From Methylotenera oryzisoli (GTDB lineage Bacteria > Pseudomonadota > Gammaproteobacteria > Burkholderiales > Methylophilaceae): a DNA stretch of 33,708 bases. The DNA is taken from contig CAMBZE010000013.1 in the NCBI GenBank assembly GCA_945872425.1, positions 1 to 33,708 of the forward strand. Reading direction: 5' to 3'. Of this stretch, positions 1 to 8,154 are shown one piece after another. Under the pieces are notes generated by a model that saw only the letters and a program-made list of their open reading frames with translations, did not search any database and was not told the DNA's origin. Each line of letters opens with the position of its first letter. Within the stretch, counting starts at the first letter, position 1. The translations under genes were made by a program, and so were the position numbers.

Positions 1-2477
1 GTGCTTGTCTTGGTGCTCGTTTTTTTAGCGGGGGCCGTCTTTGCCGCTTTTGCGCTTAATAACTCTAATGCTTCTTCCAATGTTAACGTTTCAGGCTCCA
101 CACTTTTTGGGAGCGTCGCCCGAATTTTTCCATGCTGCACGTAAGGTCCGTAACGCCCGGAAAAAACTTCAATCTGACCATCCTCAGTAGGGTGGCCGCC
201 AAGAGAGCATAATGGCGCAGGGCCAGCATTTGCCTGCGCCAGCAGGTTGGTTGCACCCTCAAGGTCTATGGTAAATACATTCAAGCTTTTGGGAATGGAT
301 TTGAATTTTCCATCGTGATTGACGTAAGGACCAAAGCGGCCGATATTTGCCACGATTTTTTTATTCGTTTCCGGATGCAAACCTAAGTCGCGTGGTAGCG
401 ACAATAGCCTGTTGGCAGTTTCTAAATTCACATCCGCGAGTGGAACATCTTTGGGAATGCTGACTCGTTTTGGTTTCTTTTTATCGCCTTCTACAGCCAA
501 TCCCAATTGCAGATATGGGCCATAAGGGCCATTCATCAAATAAATTTCTTTACCGGATTCTTTATCCGTTCCAATGGTTACCGGATCAGTCCCGGCGCTG
601 GCAGCTCCATCCATGCTGCGTTTGTAATCACATTTAGGGGTGTCGTTGTAGCCGGTACAACCAATAAAGCTGCCATAGCGACTTAATTGTTTTTGCAGTG
701 GCTTGCCGCATTTTGGACAAGCTTCGTCTATTAACTCATTACCTGGGCGATCAACATTGGCTTTGATATGAATTTGATGATTAAAATCATGCCAGAACTC
801 ATCCATGAGTGGAATCCACTCGCGCTCGCCTTCGGCTACACTATCCAGCGCATTTTCCAGATTGGCGGTAAAGTCATAATCTACATATTTGGTGAAATGT
901 TCGGTTAAAAACTTGTTGACCACGCGACCAACATCCGTCGGCGTAAAGCGCTTTTTATCCAGCAGCACATATTCGCGGTCTTGTAGCGTACTAATAATAC
1001 TGGCGTAAGTTGAAGGTCGGCCAATGCCATATTCTTCTAATACTTTAACCAGGCTTGCTTCGGAATAACGTGGGGGTGGTTCGGTGAAATGCTGGTCGCC
1101 ATAGATTTTTTCCACGGTTAAAACCTCACCTGTTTCCAGATGCGGCAACTTACTTTCTCCCTCTTCTTCCTCGTCGTCTGAGCTTTCCATATAAACGGCG
1201 ATAAAGCCCGGGAACACCAAGGTTTGACCGGTAGCGCGGAACAGGTTGGCATCACTGCCCACGCTTAAATCAACACTGACCGCGTCAAATTTAGCAGGCG
1301 CCATTTGGCAGGCGAGAGCGCGCTTCCAAATCATTTCATAAAGCTTGAATTGTTCGTCAGTTAAAAATTGACGTACTTTTGCCGGCGTGCGCGTAATGTC
1401 CGTTGGACGTATCGCCTCATGCGCTTCTTGTGCGCTTTTAGACTTGGTTTTGTACATGACAGGCGATTTTGGCAGATAATCGGCATCAAAATTCTTTTTC
1501 ACATAATCACGAATTTGCATGACCGCTTCGGTAGCTAAACTGAATGAGTCGGTACGCATATAGGTGATCAAGCCAACAGTACCACCGCCCACATCCATAC
1601 CCTCGTAAAGTTGCTGCGCTACACGCATCGCACGCGCTGTGGTAAAGCCCAGCTTGCGTACGGCTTCCTGCTGCAAGGTTGAGGTGGTGAAGGGCGCGGC
1701 AGGACTGCGACTACGTTGTTTTTTCTCAACGCGCGACACCGTGGTTTTGCCCGCGCTGGCAAGTAATAATTTGCCGACAATATCGGCTTGCTGGTCATGG
1801 TTGATGACGGTGAATTGCTCGACTTTTTGATTATTCAACTGCACCAGTCTGGCACTAAAGCCATGGCTATGTTTTAAGGCATCTAAATGAATGGTCCAAT
1901 ATTCTTGTGATTTAAAGGCTTCAATTTCAAGTTCGCGCTCAACAATCAAGCGCAGAGCCGGGCTTTGTACACGACCGGCGGAAAGTCCGCGCCGGATTTT
2001 CTTCCAGAGTAATGGGGATAAATTAAAACCAACCAAATAATCCAAGGCACGCCGTGCCTGCTGTGCGTTGACCATGGGCATGGATATGTCACGTGGTTCA
2101 GCGATGGCATGCTCAACAGCACCTTTGGTAATTTCATGAAACACTACGCGTTTCATCAATTTATTTTTGAGCAAGTTCTTGGATTTCAGTATTTCAGCAA
2201 TATGCCATGAAATTGCCTCGCCTTCACGGTCCGGGTCGGTTGCGAGGTAAATGCTATCCGCACTTTTCGCCGCTTTGGCAATGGCATCCACGTGCTTGCT
2301 GTTGCGCTCGATAATGTCGTATTTCATGGCGAACATATTTTCGGTATCTACCGCGCCATTTTTAGGAATTAAATCGCGTACATGCCCATAGGACGCGAGC
2401 ACCTCAAAATCACTGCCGAGGTATTTTTTCAGCGTTTTCGCTTTCGATGGAGATTCAACAATGAGTAGTTTGGACAT
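1..2477 (-). CDS. topA: DNA topoisomerase I (type IA), 3' end beyond the window
   Basis: Type IA topoisomerase that relaxes negative supercoils through a 5'-phosphotyrosyl intermediate. The frame is open from the ATG at 2477 to position 1, about 825 codons, so only a short tail is missing (E. coli TopA has 865). Visible in order: an N-terminal Toprim domain opening MSKLLIVESPSKAK with DPDREGE further on; a GLITYMRTDS active-site motif whose Tyr is residue 306 (codon 1560-1562); one Cys4 zinc ribbon (ACPKCGKP then CTGYNDTPKC, coded around 620-720); and three C-terminal repeats with the G-x-Y/F-GPY signature (NGPYGPY, GRFGPY, GRYGPY). The last visible residues are Lys/Ala/Thr-rich. The protein therefore has one zinc ribbon followed by repeats, unlike the several zinc ribbons of E. 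coli TopA. No strong Shine-Dalgarno site precedes the ATG. The assignment is firm. Confidence 0.97.
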   Translation of the reverse strand, partial: MSKLLIVESPSKAKTLKKYLGSDFEVLASYGHVRDLIPKNGAVDTENMFAMKYDIIERNSKHVDAIAKAAKSADSIYLATDPDREGEAISWHIAEILKSKNLLKNKLMKRVVFHEITKGAVEHAIAEPRDISMPMVNAQQARRALDYLVGFNLSPLLWKKIRRGLSAGRVQSPALRLIVERELEIEAFKSQEYWTIHLDALKHSHGFSARLVQLNNQKVEQFTVINHDQQADIVGKLLLASAGKTTVSRVEKKQRSRSPAAPFTTSTLQQEAVRKLGFTTARAMRVAQQLYEGMDVGGGTVGLITYMRTDSFSLATEAVMQIRDYVKKNFDADYLPKSPVMYKTKSKSAQEAHEAIRPTDITRTPAKVRQFLTDEQFKLYEMIWKRALACQMAPAKFDAVSVDLSVGSDANLFRATGQTLVFPGFIAVYMESSDDEEEEGESKLPHLETGEVLTVEKIYGDQHFTEPPPRYSEASLVKVLEEYGIGRPSTYASIISTLQDREYVLLDKKRFTPTDVGRVVNKFLTEHFTKYVDYDFTANLENALDSVAEGEREWIPLMDEFWHDFNHQIHIKANVDRPGNELIDEACPKCGKPLQKQLSRYGSFIGCTGYNDTPKCDYKRSMDGAASAGTDPVTIGTDKESGKEIYLMNGPYGPYLQLGLAVEGDKKKPKRVSIPKDVPLADVNLETANRLLSLPRDLGLHPETNKKIVANIGRFGPYVNHDGKFKSIPKSLNVFTIDLEGATNLLAQANAGPAPLCSLGGHPTEDGQIEVFSGRYGPYVQHGKIRATLPKSVEPETLTLEEALELLSAKAAKTAPAKKTSTKTS

Positions 2478-2589
2478 GAATGCCTAAATAATAAGGTGAG
2501 AACTTAAGGTGCAGTGTGGATGATAGCAAGGTCAATAGCTAAAATACAATAAGTTATGTTGTTTGCGTGCAAATTTTTAGCGGTCGCAG

Positions 2590-3495
2590 CTATTTATTGC
2601 GAACAAATTCAATTCTTGTGCCATCGCTCTCGGCTAAACTAAGTGCTGCACCCTCATTCGCAATATCACCAAACAGGGGGTCTTCGTCATTCGCCTTGGC
2701 TTGGCTCATGTTTTTGAAGTCGTACAAATTCACATCGGCCAAGTGCGATGGCTCTACATTAGTAATCGCGCGGAAGATATTATTGATGCGCCCAGGCTGC
2801 TCGCGCTCCCAGCTTTGCAGCATGTCTTTTACTTTTTGACGTTGTAAGTTTTCCTGGCTACCACACAGGTCACACGGAATGATAGGAAATTCCATTTGGC
2901 GCGCATAGCTGGCAATGTCTTTTTCACTGCAATAGGCGAGCGGGCGGATCACGATATTTTGCTTATCGTTGGTGGCAAGTTTTGGCGGCATGGCTTTCAT
3001 TTTTGCGCCAAAGAACAAATTCAAAAATAAAGTTTCTACAATGTCATCACGATGATGACCCAATGCAATTTTATTCGCCCCCAGTTCTTTTGCTGTGGTG
3101 TAAATCACCCCACGACGTAGACGCGAGCAAAGCGAGCAAGTGGTTTTACCTTCTGGAATTTTTTCTTTAACGATTGAATAGGTGTCGGCTTCAACAATGC
3201 GATAATCGATGCCTAGTTTTTCAAAATAAGCAGGCAGAATATCTGCAGGAAAACCAGGCTGCTTTTGATCCAGGTTCATGGCAATGAGCTTGAAGTTAAT
3301 CGGCGCACGCTCCTGCAATGCCAGCAATATCATCAGCAAAGCGTGACTATCTTTACCGCCACTCATGCACACCAACACAGTGTCGCCATCTTCAATCATG
3401 TTGTAATCACCGATGGCCTTGCCGGTGGCGCTAATTAAGCTATTACGCAGTTTGATGAAGTTGTTGGAATGGTGATCTGGTAAATGTTTTATCAT
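2590..3495 (-). CDS. ttcA: tRNA 2-thiocytidine(32) synthetase TtcA
   Basis: ATP- and [4Fe-4S]-dependent enzyme that thiolates cytidine 32 in the anticodon loop of some tRNAs. The 301-residue product has the PP-loop SGGKDS at residues 45-50. It has C120-x2-C123 ([10 protein letters not shown]) and a later PCDLCGS with C208/C211. By comparison with E. coli TtcA, C120, C123 and C211 would be the cluster ligands (inference). LGHHRDD near 145-151 is also typical of the family. Length matches the family, and the ATG at 3495 gives a normal N-terminus. It sits in the same direction as the pteridine reductase upstream and topA downstream, with 74 and 112 bp gaps. TtcA and the mechanistically related TilS share the PP-loop, but the two CxxC pairs decide for TtcA. 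Confidence 0.96.
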   Translation of the reverse strand: MIKHLPDHHSNNFIKLRNSLISATGKAIGDYNMIEDGDTVLVCMSGGKDSHALLMILLALQERAPINFKLIAMNLDQKQPGFPADILPAYFEKLGIDYRIVEADTYSIVKEKIPEGKTTCSLCSRLRRGVIYTTAKELGANKIALGHHRDDIVETLFLNLFFGAKMKAMPPKLATNDKQNIVIRPLAYCSEKDIASYARQMEFPIIPCDLCGSQENLQRQKVKDMLQSWEREQPGRINNIFRAITNVEPSHLADVNLYDFKNMSQAKANDEDPLFGDIANEGAALSLAESDGTRIEFVRNK

Positions 3496-3569
3496 AATGT
3501 TTGAAGCTAGAATTAGAGCTGAAACTTGAATTTTATTGAGGTGAACTCTAGGTTCGTTAAATTAGAGTG

Positions 3570-4319
3570 CTAGAGGTTTAATGACCGCCCACCATCCACT
3601 GCCAGCACATGGCCTGTGACAAACGGTGCATCATAAATTAAAAATTTGACTGCTTTGGCAACGTCTTCAGGTTCACCAACACGTTTGAGTAGCGTTTGGT
3701 TAATGACGCGCTGGCGATAGACTTCATCAAACTGTGGATTATTTTCCGGCCATTGTACCGGGCCGGGGGCGACTGCGTTTACACGTACTTCAGGGCTCAA
3801 CTCCTGTGCCAAAGATTTAGTTAACGTGACTAAGCCCGCTTTGGCTACGCTGTACACAATGTAGCCTTTTTTTGGGCGTTCAATATGCATGTCGGTAATG
3901 TTAATAACGCAGCCATGATTTTTGCGTAGCTCAGATGCGGCAGCTTGCACCAAAAACACGGGGGCTTTAAGGTTGCTGCCTATTAAATCATGCCAGTTAT
4001 CTTCATTGATTTGGCCGAGATCAGTTGGAAAGTAAGTGGAAGCATTGTTGATGAGCGCGTCCAATTTGCCAAAATGTTTCACGGTTTCGCTCACCAAACT
4101 TGGTAACACGGCGACATTCAGCAGGTCACCCTGGATAATAGCGACGGAATTAGCGCGCAGTAAATTAAGTTCAGCCTGTAAAGCGCGCGCTTCGGTCGCA
4201 CTGGTTTTGTAGTGAATCATCAGTTGCGCACCGTGTGCGTGCAACTCACGGCAGATGGCTGCGCCTACGCGCTTTGCGCCACCAGTGATTAAAATAACTT
4301 TATCTTTTGCCATGTTCAC
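3570..4319 (-). CDS. SDR-family pteridine reductase (FolM/PTR1-like)
   Basis: Short-chain dehydrogenase/reductase of about 250 residues, probably an NADPH-dependent reductase of dihydropterins (dihydromonapterin or dihydrofolate). Seen: the Rossmann motif TGGAKRVG at 12-19, NNAS at 91-94, and the catalytic YSVAK with Tyr156 and Lys160. Where ordinary SDRs carry the catalytic Ser, this protein reads ITDMHIERP with Asp143. That Asp is characteristic of PTR1 and E. coli FolM, which is why I favour pteridine reductase over a generic SDR. There are two possible starts: GTG at 4319, with a GAG six bases upstream, or ATG at 4313 with no visible ribosome site. The GTG is used here, and the two differ by two residues. 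It is divergent from the MidA-like methyltransferase with only 38 bp between starts. Confidence 0.85.
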   Translation of the reverse strand: MNMAKDKVILITGGAKRVGAAICRELHAHGAQLMIHYKTSATEARALQAELNLLRANSVAIIQGDLLNVAVLPSLVSETVKHFGKLDALINNASTYFPTDLGQINEDNWHDLIGSNLKAPVFLVQAAASELRKNHGCVINITDMHIERPKKGYIVYSVAKAGLVTLTKSLAQELSPEVRVNAVAPGPVQWPENNPQFDEVYRQRVINQTLLKRVGEPEDVAKAVKFLIYDAPFVTGHVLAVDGGRSLNL

Positions 4320-4321
4320 AG

Positions 4322-4352
4322 TTTACTCATTTTTCGTGCAAAATATTATAAT
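4322..4352 (+). promoter_or_regulatory. Putative sigma70 promoter of the MidA-like gene
   Basis: A perfect TATAAT lies at 4347-4352, and TTTACT at 4322-4327 is a 4/6 match to the -35 box with a long 19-bp spacer. The TATAAT ends only five bases before the ATG at 4358, so a transcript started at the usual distance would begin on or next to the start codon. Prediction only. Confidence 0.4.
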
Positions 4353-4357
4353 GGCTT

Positions 4358-5524
4358 ATGCCAACATTACCTATTTCAGCATTGCCTATTCCTAACCTCG
4401 AGGCGCAGGCGCACAGCCAACAGTTACGCGCGCTAATTCAAACAAAAATCAGCCAAAATGATGGTTGGCTATCATTTGCAGATTTTATGCACCTGGCGCT
4501 ATATACACCGGGCTTAGGTTATTACAGTGGCGGCGCTAAAAAATTCGGGGCAGGCGGCGATTTTGTCACTGCACCTGAAATTTCCCCATTATTTGCACAA
4601 ACTTTGGCTAAGCAGGCGCTGCAAGTGCTGGCAGCAACACAAGGAAATATTTTAGAGCTGGGTGCAGGCACCGGTAGGTTGGCTGCAGATTTATTGCTAA
4701 CACTGCAAGAATCAAATCAACTGCCTGAACGCTATTTTATATTGGAAGTTAGTGCTCACTTGCGTCAAGTGCAGTTGGAAACCCTGCAAAAGAAATTGCC
4801 TGAAAATCTTATGCAACGTGTGGCGTGGCTAGATGTTTTACCTACTCACTTTGTTGGTTTGATACTCGGCAATGAAGTGCTAGACGCAATTCCGGTGCAT
4901 TTAATTTATAACGGTCAGCTTGGCTTATGTGAGCGTGGCATTGCATTCAGTGACGCGTTTGTCTGGCAAGATAAACAACTTACCGCAGGCAATTTATTCA
5001 ATTTTTTGAGAGATTACTCACTACCACATGATTATCTCACTGAAGTTTGCCCTGCCGCAGTTGGTCTGATTCATAGCTTGGCACAGGCGTTAGAACGCGG
5101 GGTAATTCTTATGATTGATTACGGTTTTTCGGCGCGGGAGTATTATCACCCGCAGCGTCATTTGGGTACGCTGATGTGCCATTACCAACATTATGCGCAT
5201 ACTGACCCGTTAATGAATGTTGGCCTCCAGGACATTACGGCGCATGTCGATTTTACGAGTATCGCTCATGCGGGTATGGATCAGGGGTTGGAGTTAAGCG
5301 GTTTTTGCAGCCAGTCACAGTTTTTGATAAATTGCGGTATTTTGGAGGTAATGAGCCAGGTATCACCCAATGATATGGCGTGTTATGCGCCACTTGCTGC
5401 TGCTGCGCAAAAGTTGTTGTCGCCTGCGGAGATGGGGGATTTGTTTAAAGTCGTTGCTTTTAGTAAAAGCATTGATGAACCCTTAATTGGGTTTCTATCA
5501 GGTGATAAATCTCATACACTGTAA
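4358..5524 (+). CDS. SAM-dependent methyltransferase, MidA/NDUFAF7 (DUF185) family
   Basis: The 388-residue product belongs to the family of mitochondrial NDUFAF7/MidA, which methylates an arginine of complex I in eukaryotes; the bacterial substrate is not established. Seen: YSGGAKKFGAGGDFVTAPE around 56-74 (family hallmark), the SAM-binding ILELGAGTGR at 98-107, LGNEVLDAIPVH in the middle, and a C-terminal ending FKVVAFSK. Length is typical. There is no Shine-Dalgarno site before the ATG at 4358, and the next Met lies inside the conserved domain, so the start is accepted. It sits 21-30 bp upstream of trmB, both on the plus strand. The family call is firm; the substrate is unknown. Confidence 0.9.
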   Translation: MPTLPISALPIPNLEAQAHSQQLRALIQTKISQNDGWLSFADFMHLALYTPGLGYYSGGAKKFGAGGDFVTAPEISPLFAQTLAKQALQVLAATQGNILELGAGTGRLAADLLLTLQESNQLPERYFILEVSAHLRQVQLETLQKKLPENLMQRVAWLDVLPTHFVGLILGNEVLDAIPVHLIYNGQLGLCERGIAFSDAFVWQDKQLTAGNLFNFLRDYSLPHDYLTEVCPAAVGLIHSLAQALERGVILMIDYGFSAREYYHPQRHLGTLMCHYQHYAHTDPLMNVGLQDITAHVDFTSIAHAGMDQGLELSGFCSQSQFLINCGILEVMSQVSPNDMACYAPLAAAAQKLLSPAEMGDLFKVVAFSKSIDEPLIGFLSGDKSHTL

Positions 5525-5541
5525 AAGATAATCCCCTACAG

Positions 5542-5547
5542 TATAAT
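5542..5547 (+). promoter_or_regulatory. TATAAT -10-like box directly before trmB
   Basis: An exact TATAAT lies seven bases before the ATG at 5555. The only -35-like sequence at proper spacing is weak (TGTAAA, spacer 16). The arrangement mirrors the one before the upstream methyltransferase gene. Confidence 0.3.
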
Positions 5548-5554
5548 GCGCGCC

Positions 5555-6268
5555 ATGAACGAATTAAATCAAACAGAAGAAATACAAAGTGATGACGCAA
5601 GCCAGCGACGCATACGCAGTTTTGTATTGCGCCAAGGTCGTCTAACTAAAGGGCAGGCGCGCGCGCTGGAAATTGGTTTTCCAAAATTTGGCATTAGTTA
5701 TGCTCCTGAGCTGCTTGATCTCAGCGCTAAATTCAGTCGTGCGGATAGTAAAAAAATCCTTGAAATTGGTTTTGGTATGGGCGAAACCACAGCAAAAATC
5801 GCACAGACATTACCTGGCTGTGATTTTTTAGCGGCTGAAGTGCATACCCCTGGCGTTGGTGCATTGCTTAAGTTAATTGAAGAGTCAGCACTTACTAACA
5901 TTCGTGTTATTCAGCATGATGTTGTAGAGGTATTGCAAAATATGCTGGCAGACGCAAGTCTGGATGGCGTACATATCTTTTTTCCGGACCCCTGGCACAA
6001 AAAGCGCCACCATAAGCGACGCTTGATTCAGGCTGAGTTTGTGAAGCTGTTATGTAGCAAACTTAAAACGGGCGGTTATTTGCATGTGGCGACGGATTGG
6101 CAGGAATACGCAGAGTGGGTATTGGCAGTGTTGAGTGCTGAACCGCAGTTACAGAACACTGCAAAAGACTACGCGGAAAAACCTGGCTACCGTCCTCTCA
6201 CGAAATTTGAGAGTCGTGGTATTAAATTAGGGCATGGCGTTTGGGATCTGGTGTTTATTCGTGGCTAA
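5555..6268 (+). CDS. trmB: tRNA (guanine-N7-)-methyltransferase TrmB
   Basis: Makes m7G46 in the variable loop of tRNAs using SAM. From the ATG at 5555 the protein has 237 residues. It contains the SAM motif ILEIGFGMG at 68-76, and [15 protein letters not shown] at 142-156, the diagnostic TrmB segment with the catalytic Asp and basic RNA-binding residues. The C-terminal [17 protein letters not shown] is also conserved. An in-frame ATG at 5546 would add three residues, but it overlaps the TATAAT box at 5542-5547, so 5555 is preferred. It lies just downstream of the MidA-like gene and is convergent with engB. Confidence 0.96.
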   Translation: MNELNQTEEIQSDDASQRRIRSFVLRQGRLTKGQARALEIGFPKFGISYAPELLDLSAKFSRADSKKILEIGFGMGETTAKIAQTLPGCDFLAAEVHTPGVGALLKLIEESALTNIRVIQHDVVEVLQNMLADASLDGVHIFFPDPWHKKRHHKRRLIQAEFVKLLCSKLKTGGYLHVATDWQEYAEWVLAVLSAEPQLQNTAKDYAEKPGYRPLTKFESRGIKLGHGVWDLVFIRG

Positions 6269-6273
6269 TTAAA

Positions 6274-6291
6274 GGGATTTATATAAATCCC
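6274..6291. terminator. 18-bp perfect palindrome after trmB (possible terminator)
   Basis: GGGATTTATATAAATCCC is its own reverse complement and lies five bases after the trmB stop, between convergent genes. As RNA it would form a hairpin on either strand, but no T-tract follows. A classic intrinsic terminator is therefore not proven; it may be a weak bidirectional terminator or mRNA-end stabiliser. Confidence 0.4.
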
Positions 6292-6319
6292 CTAAGTTGG
6301 AAATTAACACTAATTGCAC

Positions 6320-6401
6320 CTGTCACACCGACAAAATGCGGAATCCAGTGTCGTTAAAGCCACTAGATTCTGTGTCAGACCGCGAAAGCACGGAATGACG
6401 A
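6320..6401. repeat. Degenerate dispersed inverted repeat of the GTCATTCC/GGAATGACG type
   Basis: Between the convergent trmB and engB genes. Read on the minus strand it begins CGTCATTCCGTGCTTTCGCG, continues CAGAATCTAGTGG, a CTTTAA centre, then CGACACTGGATTCCGC. The inner arms (GGAATCCAGTG against CACTAGATTCTG) pair imperfectly around 6340-6372. Many bacteria carry families of such intergenic repeats, often as near-perfect hairpins with GGAATGACG ends; this copy looks decayed. No other copy was noticed in this window. Confidence 0.55.
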
Positions 6402-6407
6402 ACGTGA

Positions 6408-7052
6408 TTAGCTCAAATTCTCAATTTCATCTGAAGTCGTCTCATCCGTGAACAGCCACTTGCCAATCACTTTTTCTGCTTCTTCTACGCCCTGTTTCTT
6501 CAGGCTTGAAAATAGCTGTATGGTGCATTCACTGTTGTAATTGTTGCCCCAGGTTTCAATCAATTCTTTACGGACCTTGTTTAGCGTTAAGGCCGCTTCA
6601 CTGCGTGAGAGTTTGTCTGATTTTGTCAGTAATACATGCACCGGTTTTCCACTAGGGCAAAACCAATTCAGCATTTGACGGTCCAGCGGGGTGAGCGGGT
6701 GGCGACTATCCATCACCAACACCAGGCCACCCAGACTTGAGCGTTCACTCAAATAGCGAGCCAGCACATTTTGCCAATGTGCACGCATCGCTTCTGGTAC
6801 TTTGGCGTAGCCGTAACCTGGTAAATCTACAAGATGTCGGTCATTGCCCAGAGTGAAAAAGTTAATCAGTTGCGTGCGCCCTGGTTGCTTACTCACGAAC
6901 GCTAAGCGATTGTGGTTGGCTAAGGTATTAAGTGCACTGGATTTCCCCGCATTTGAGCGACCTGCAAAGGCAACTTCAATGCCACTGGCTGGGGGCAAGT
7001 CGCGCAAGTGATGTGCAGAAATAAAAAATGTGGCATTTTGAAACAAAGGCAT
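6408..7052 (-). CDS. engB: Ribosome biogenesis GTPase EngB (YihA/YsxC)
   Basis: Essential small GTPase acting in assembly of the large ribosomal subunit. The 214-residue product carries all G motifs: G1 GRSNAGKS at 31-38, G2 Thr60 in [11 protein letters not shown]3 [10 protein letters not shown] from 76, and G4 TKSDKLSR from 143. Length fits the family (about 200). The start ATG at 7052 gives the standard N-terminus before the first strand. It is convergent with trmB and divergent from the cytochrome c4 gene across a 311-bp gap, an arrangement also familiar from other Betaproteobacteria, where engB and a c4-type cytochrome are often neighbours. Confidence 0.96.
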   Translation of the reverse strand: MPLFQNATFFISAHHLRDLPPASGIEVAFAGRSNAGKSSALNTLANHNRLAFVSKQPGRTQLINFFTLGNDRHLVDLPGYGYAKVPEAMRAHWQNVLARYLSERSSLGGLVLVMDSRHPLTPLDRQMLNWFCPSGKPVHVLLTKSDKLSRSEAALTLNKVRKELIETWGNNYNSECTIQLFSSLKKQGVEEAEKVIGKWLFTDETTSDEIENLS

Positions 7053-7363
7053 AAAAATCCGATTCCGGTTGACTGCTTCTTTTAAAAATCAGGGTGGCTT
7101 TCGTTCACGTTCATGGCAATGTTATCGATGGCAAATAACTACACCAGTTTTGATTTGTTAAATGAATTGATGTTATGGTGAAAAATGCTATCACGAATAG
7201 TGGTTTTTCGCTAAAATAGCTCGTTATTTCAATTCTAAAATTGGAAACGTAATCACGTTACCCCTACTTGCCGTACCGCCTGTACTGTCTGCGTCGGAGT
7301 GCCTTGTTCTCGTTCCTAATTTAGAATCTCTCATTGGTTGAATATTTAGATTTAGGAGTGGTA
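7053..7363. other. 311-bp divergent intergenic region between engB and the cytochrome c4 gene
   Basis: No credible coding sequence. Its right half contains a TAAAAT -10-like box at 7212-7217 (no good -35 at standard spacing), followed by a long-range inverted repeat (7232-7327) that would lie in the 5' leader of the cytochrome c4 mRNA. The left half (7053-7180), where the engB promoter must lie, shows no clear box. Confidence 0.6.
7232..7327 (+). repeat. Long-range imperfect inverted repeat in the cytochrome c4 leader
   Basis: The left arm (7232-7249, ATTCTAAAATTGGAAACG) and the reverse complement of the right arm (7311-7327, ATTCTAAATTAGGAACG) agree except for three single-base bulges, giving about 16 base pairs around a 61-nt loop. 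A smaller AACGT/ACGTT pair (7246-7250 with 7255-7259) overlaps the left arm and could form a competing hairpin. The structure ends 36 bases before the ATG at 7364, leaving the ribosome site outside. A function is not known. Confidence 0.5.
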
Positions 7364-7975
7364 ATGCAATTTCGTCATCTAGCATGGGTAATGTCCAGTG
7401 TAATGTTGGTGGTGTCTGCTGAGGCGCTAGCGGAAACGCCGGCAAAAAGAACGGCGGAACAAATTGTGAATACCGTATGTGCAGCATGTCATGCGCCAGA
7501 TGGTAATAGTGCGATTACGCTCAATCCTAAGCTGGCAGGTCAACATCCGGAGTATCTTGAAAAACAACTGGCGGAGTTCAAGTCCAGCAAACGTGCCAAT
7601 GCGGTGATGTCAGGCATGGTAGCGGGCTTGAATGATGAAGAAATGAAAGACTTGGCTACATATTTTGCGGACAAAAAACTTACCTTGGGTCAAGCAAAAA
7701 CCAATGGAGCTGGTTCGCTTGGAGAGAAAATTTATCGTGCGGGTAATGCTACTAGTAGCGTGCCTGCCTGCGCGGCTTGCCATGGTCCGAATGGTGCCGG
7801 TTTGCCAAAACAATTCCCGCGTTTGAGTGGTCAACATGCAGACTACACACTGGCGCAATTAAAGGCTTTTCGTACGGGTGAGCGCACCAATGCGCCCATG
7901 ATGATGGATATTGCTGCAAAAATGTCAGATGCTGAAATGACAGCAGTTGCTGATTACATTCAGGGTTTACGTTAA
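7364..7975 (+). CDS. Cytochrome c4-type dihaem cytochrome c, periplasmic
   Basis: Periplasmic electron carrier, probably passing electrons from the bc1 complex to a terminal oxidase. From the ATG at 7364 it has 203 residues: a signal peptide ending SAEALA (cleavage near residue 23), then two class I cytochrome domains with haem sites CAACH at 39-43 and 136-140. Each domain has a distal Met candidate in the segments VMSGMVAGL and PMMMDIAAKM. The duplicated CxxCH layout and length match cytochrome c4. The start is set by AGGAG at 7354-7358, five bases upstream; an in-frame upstream codon at 7334 lacks a ribosome site. A strong terminator follows. System II haem-attachment genes lie immediately downstream. 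Confidence 0.93.
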   Translation: MQFRHLAWVMSSVMLVVSAEALAETPAKRTAEQIVNTVCAACHAPDGNSAITLNPKLAGQHPEYLEKQLAEFKSSKRANAVMSGMVAGLNDEEMKDLATYFADKKLTLGQAKTNGAGSLGEKIYRAGNATSSVPACAACHGPNGAGLPKQFPRLSGQHADYTLAQLKAFRTGERTNAPMMMDIAAKMSDAEMTAVADYIQGLR

Positions 7976-7990
7976 TTTAGATTGTTGAAA

Positions 7991-8019
7991 TAAGGGTAGC
8001 AATGCTACCCTTATTTTTT
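7991..8019 (+). terminator. Intrinsic terminator after the cytochrome c4 gene
   Basis: Perfect stem AAGGGTAGC (7992-8000), loop AAT, GCTACCCTT (8004-8012), then ATTTTTT. It lies 16 bases after the stop codon and is well formed. Confidence 0.88.
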
Positions 8020-8032
8020 GACATTTTTTAAC

Positions 8033-8088
8033 TTAAATTCCAGAGGGCTGAATTTGGTGTTGCGTTTACTGCAGTCAGCCCGATTTAA
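8033..8088 (+). other. Hairpin-forming segment upstream of resB
   Basis: GGGCTGA (8045-8051) pairs exactly with TCAGCCC (8075-8081) around a 23-nt loop. An outer TTAAAT (8033-8038) can pair with ATTTAA (8083-8088). It is located 66 bases before the resB start. It may be a leader structure if transcription starts upstream; no promoter at correct spacing was identified. Confidence 0.4.
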
Positions 8089-8154
8089 CTAAATTCATAA
8101 GCCATACAAAATCCTTCAATCCGTAACACCCTTATCTCTATAGAGTGCTGTATT

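Noticed and set aside
3545-3568. ACTCTA/TAGAGT hairpin between ttcA and the pteridine reductase gene as a terminator
   Set aside because: Six base pairs only, no T-tract on the minus strand, and it reaches almost to the stop codon of the upstream gene.
7224-7487. Open frame of 87 codons on the minus strand across the cytochrome c4 leader and gene start
   Set aside because: It overlaps the well-supported cytochrome c4 signal peptide region and has no domain or ribosome site; it is explained by the inverted-repeat leader plus antisense of a real gene.
8018-8023. Exact TTGACA after the cytochrome c4 terminator as a -35 box for resB
   Set aside because: No -10-like sequence at 16-18 bp; the bases partly belong to the terminator T-run.
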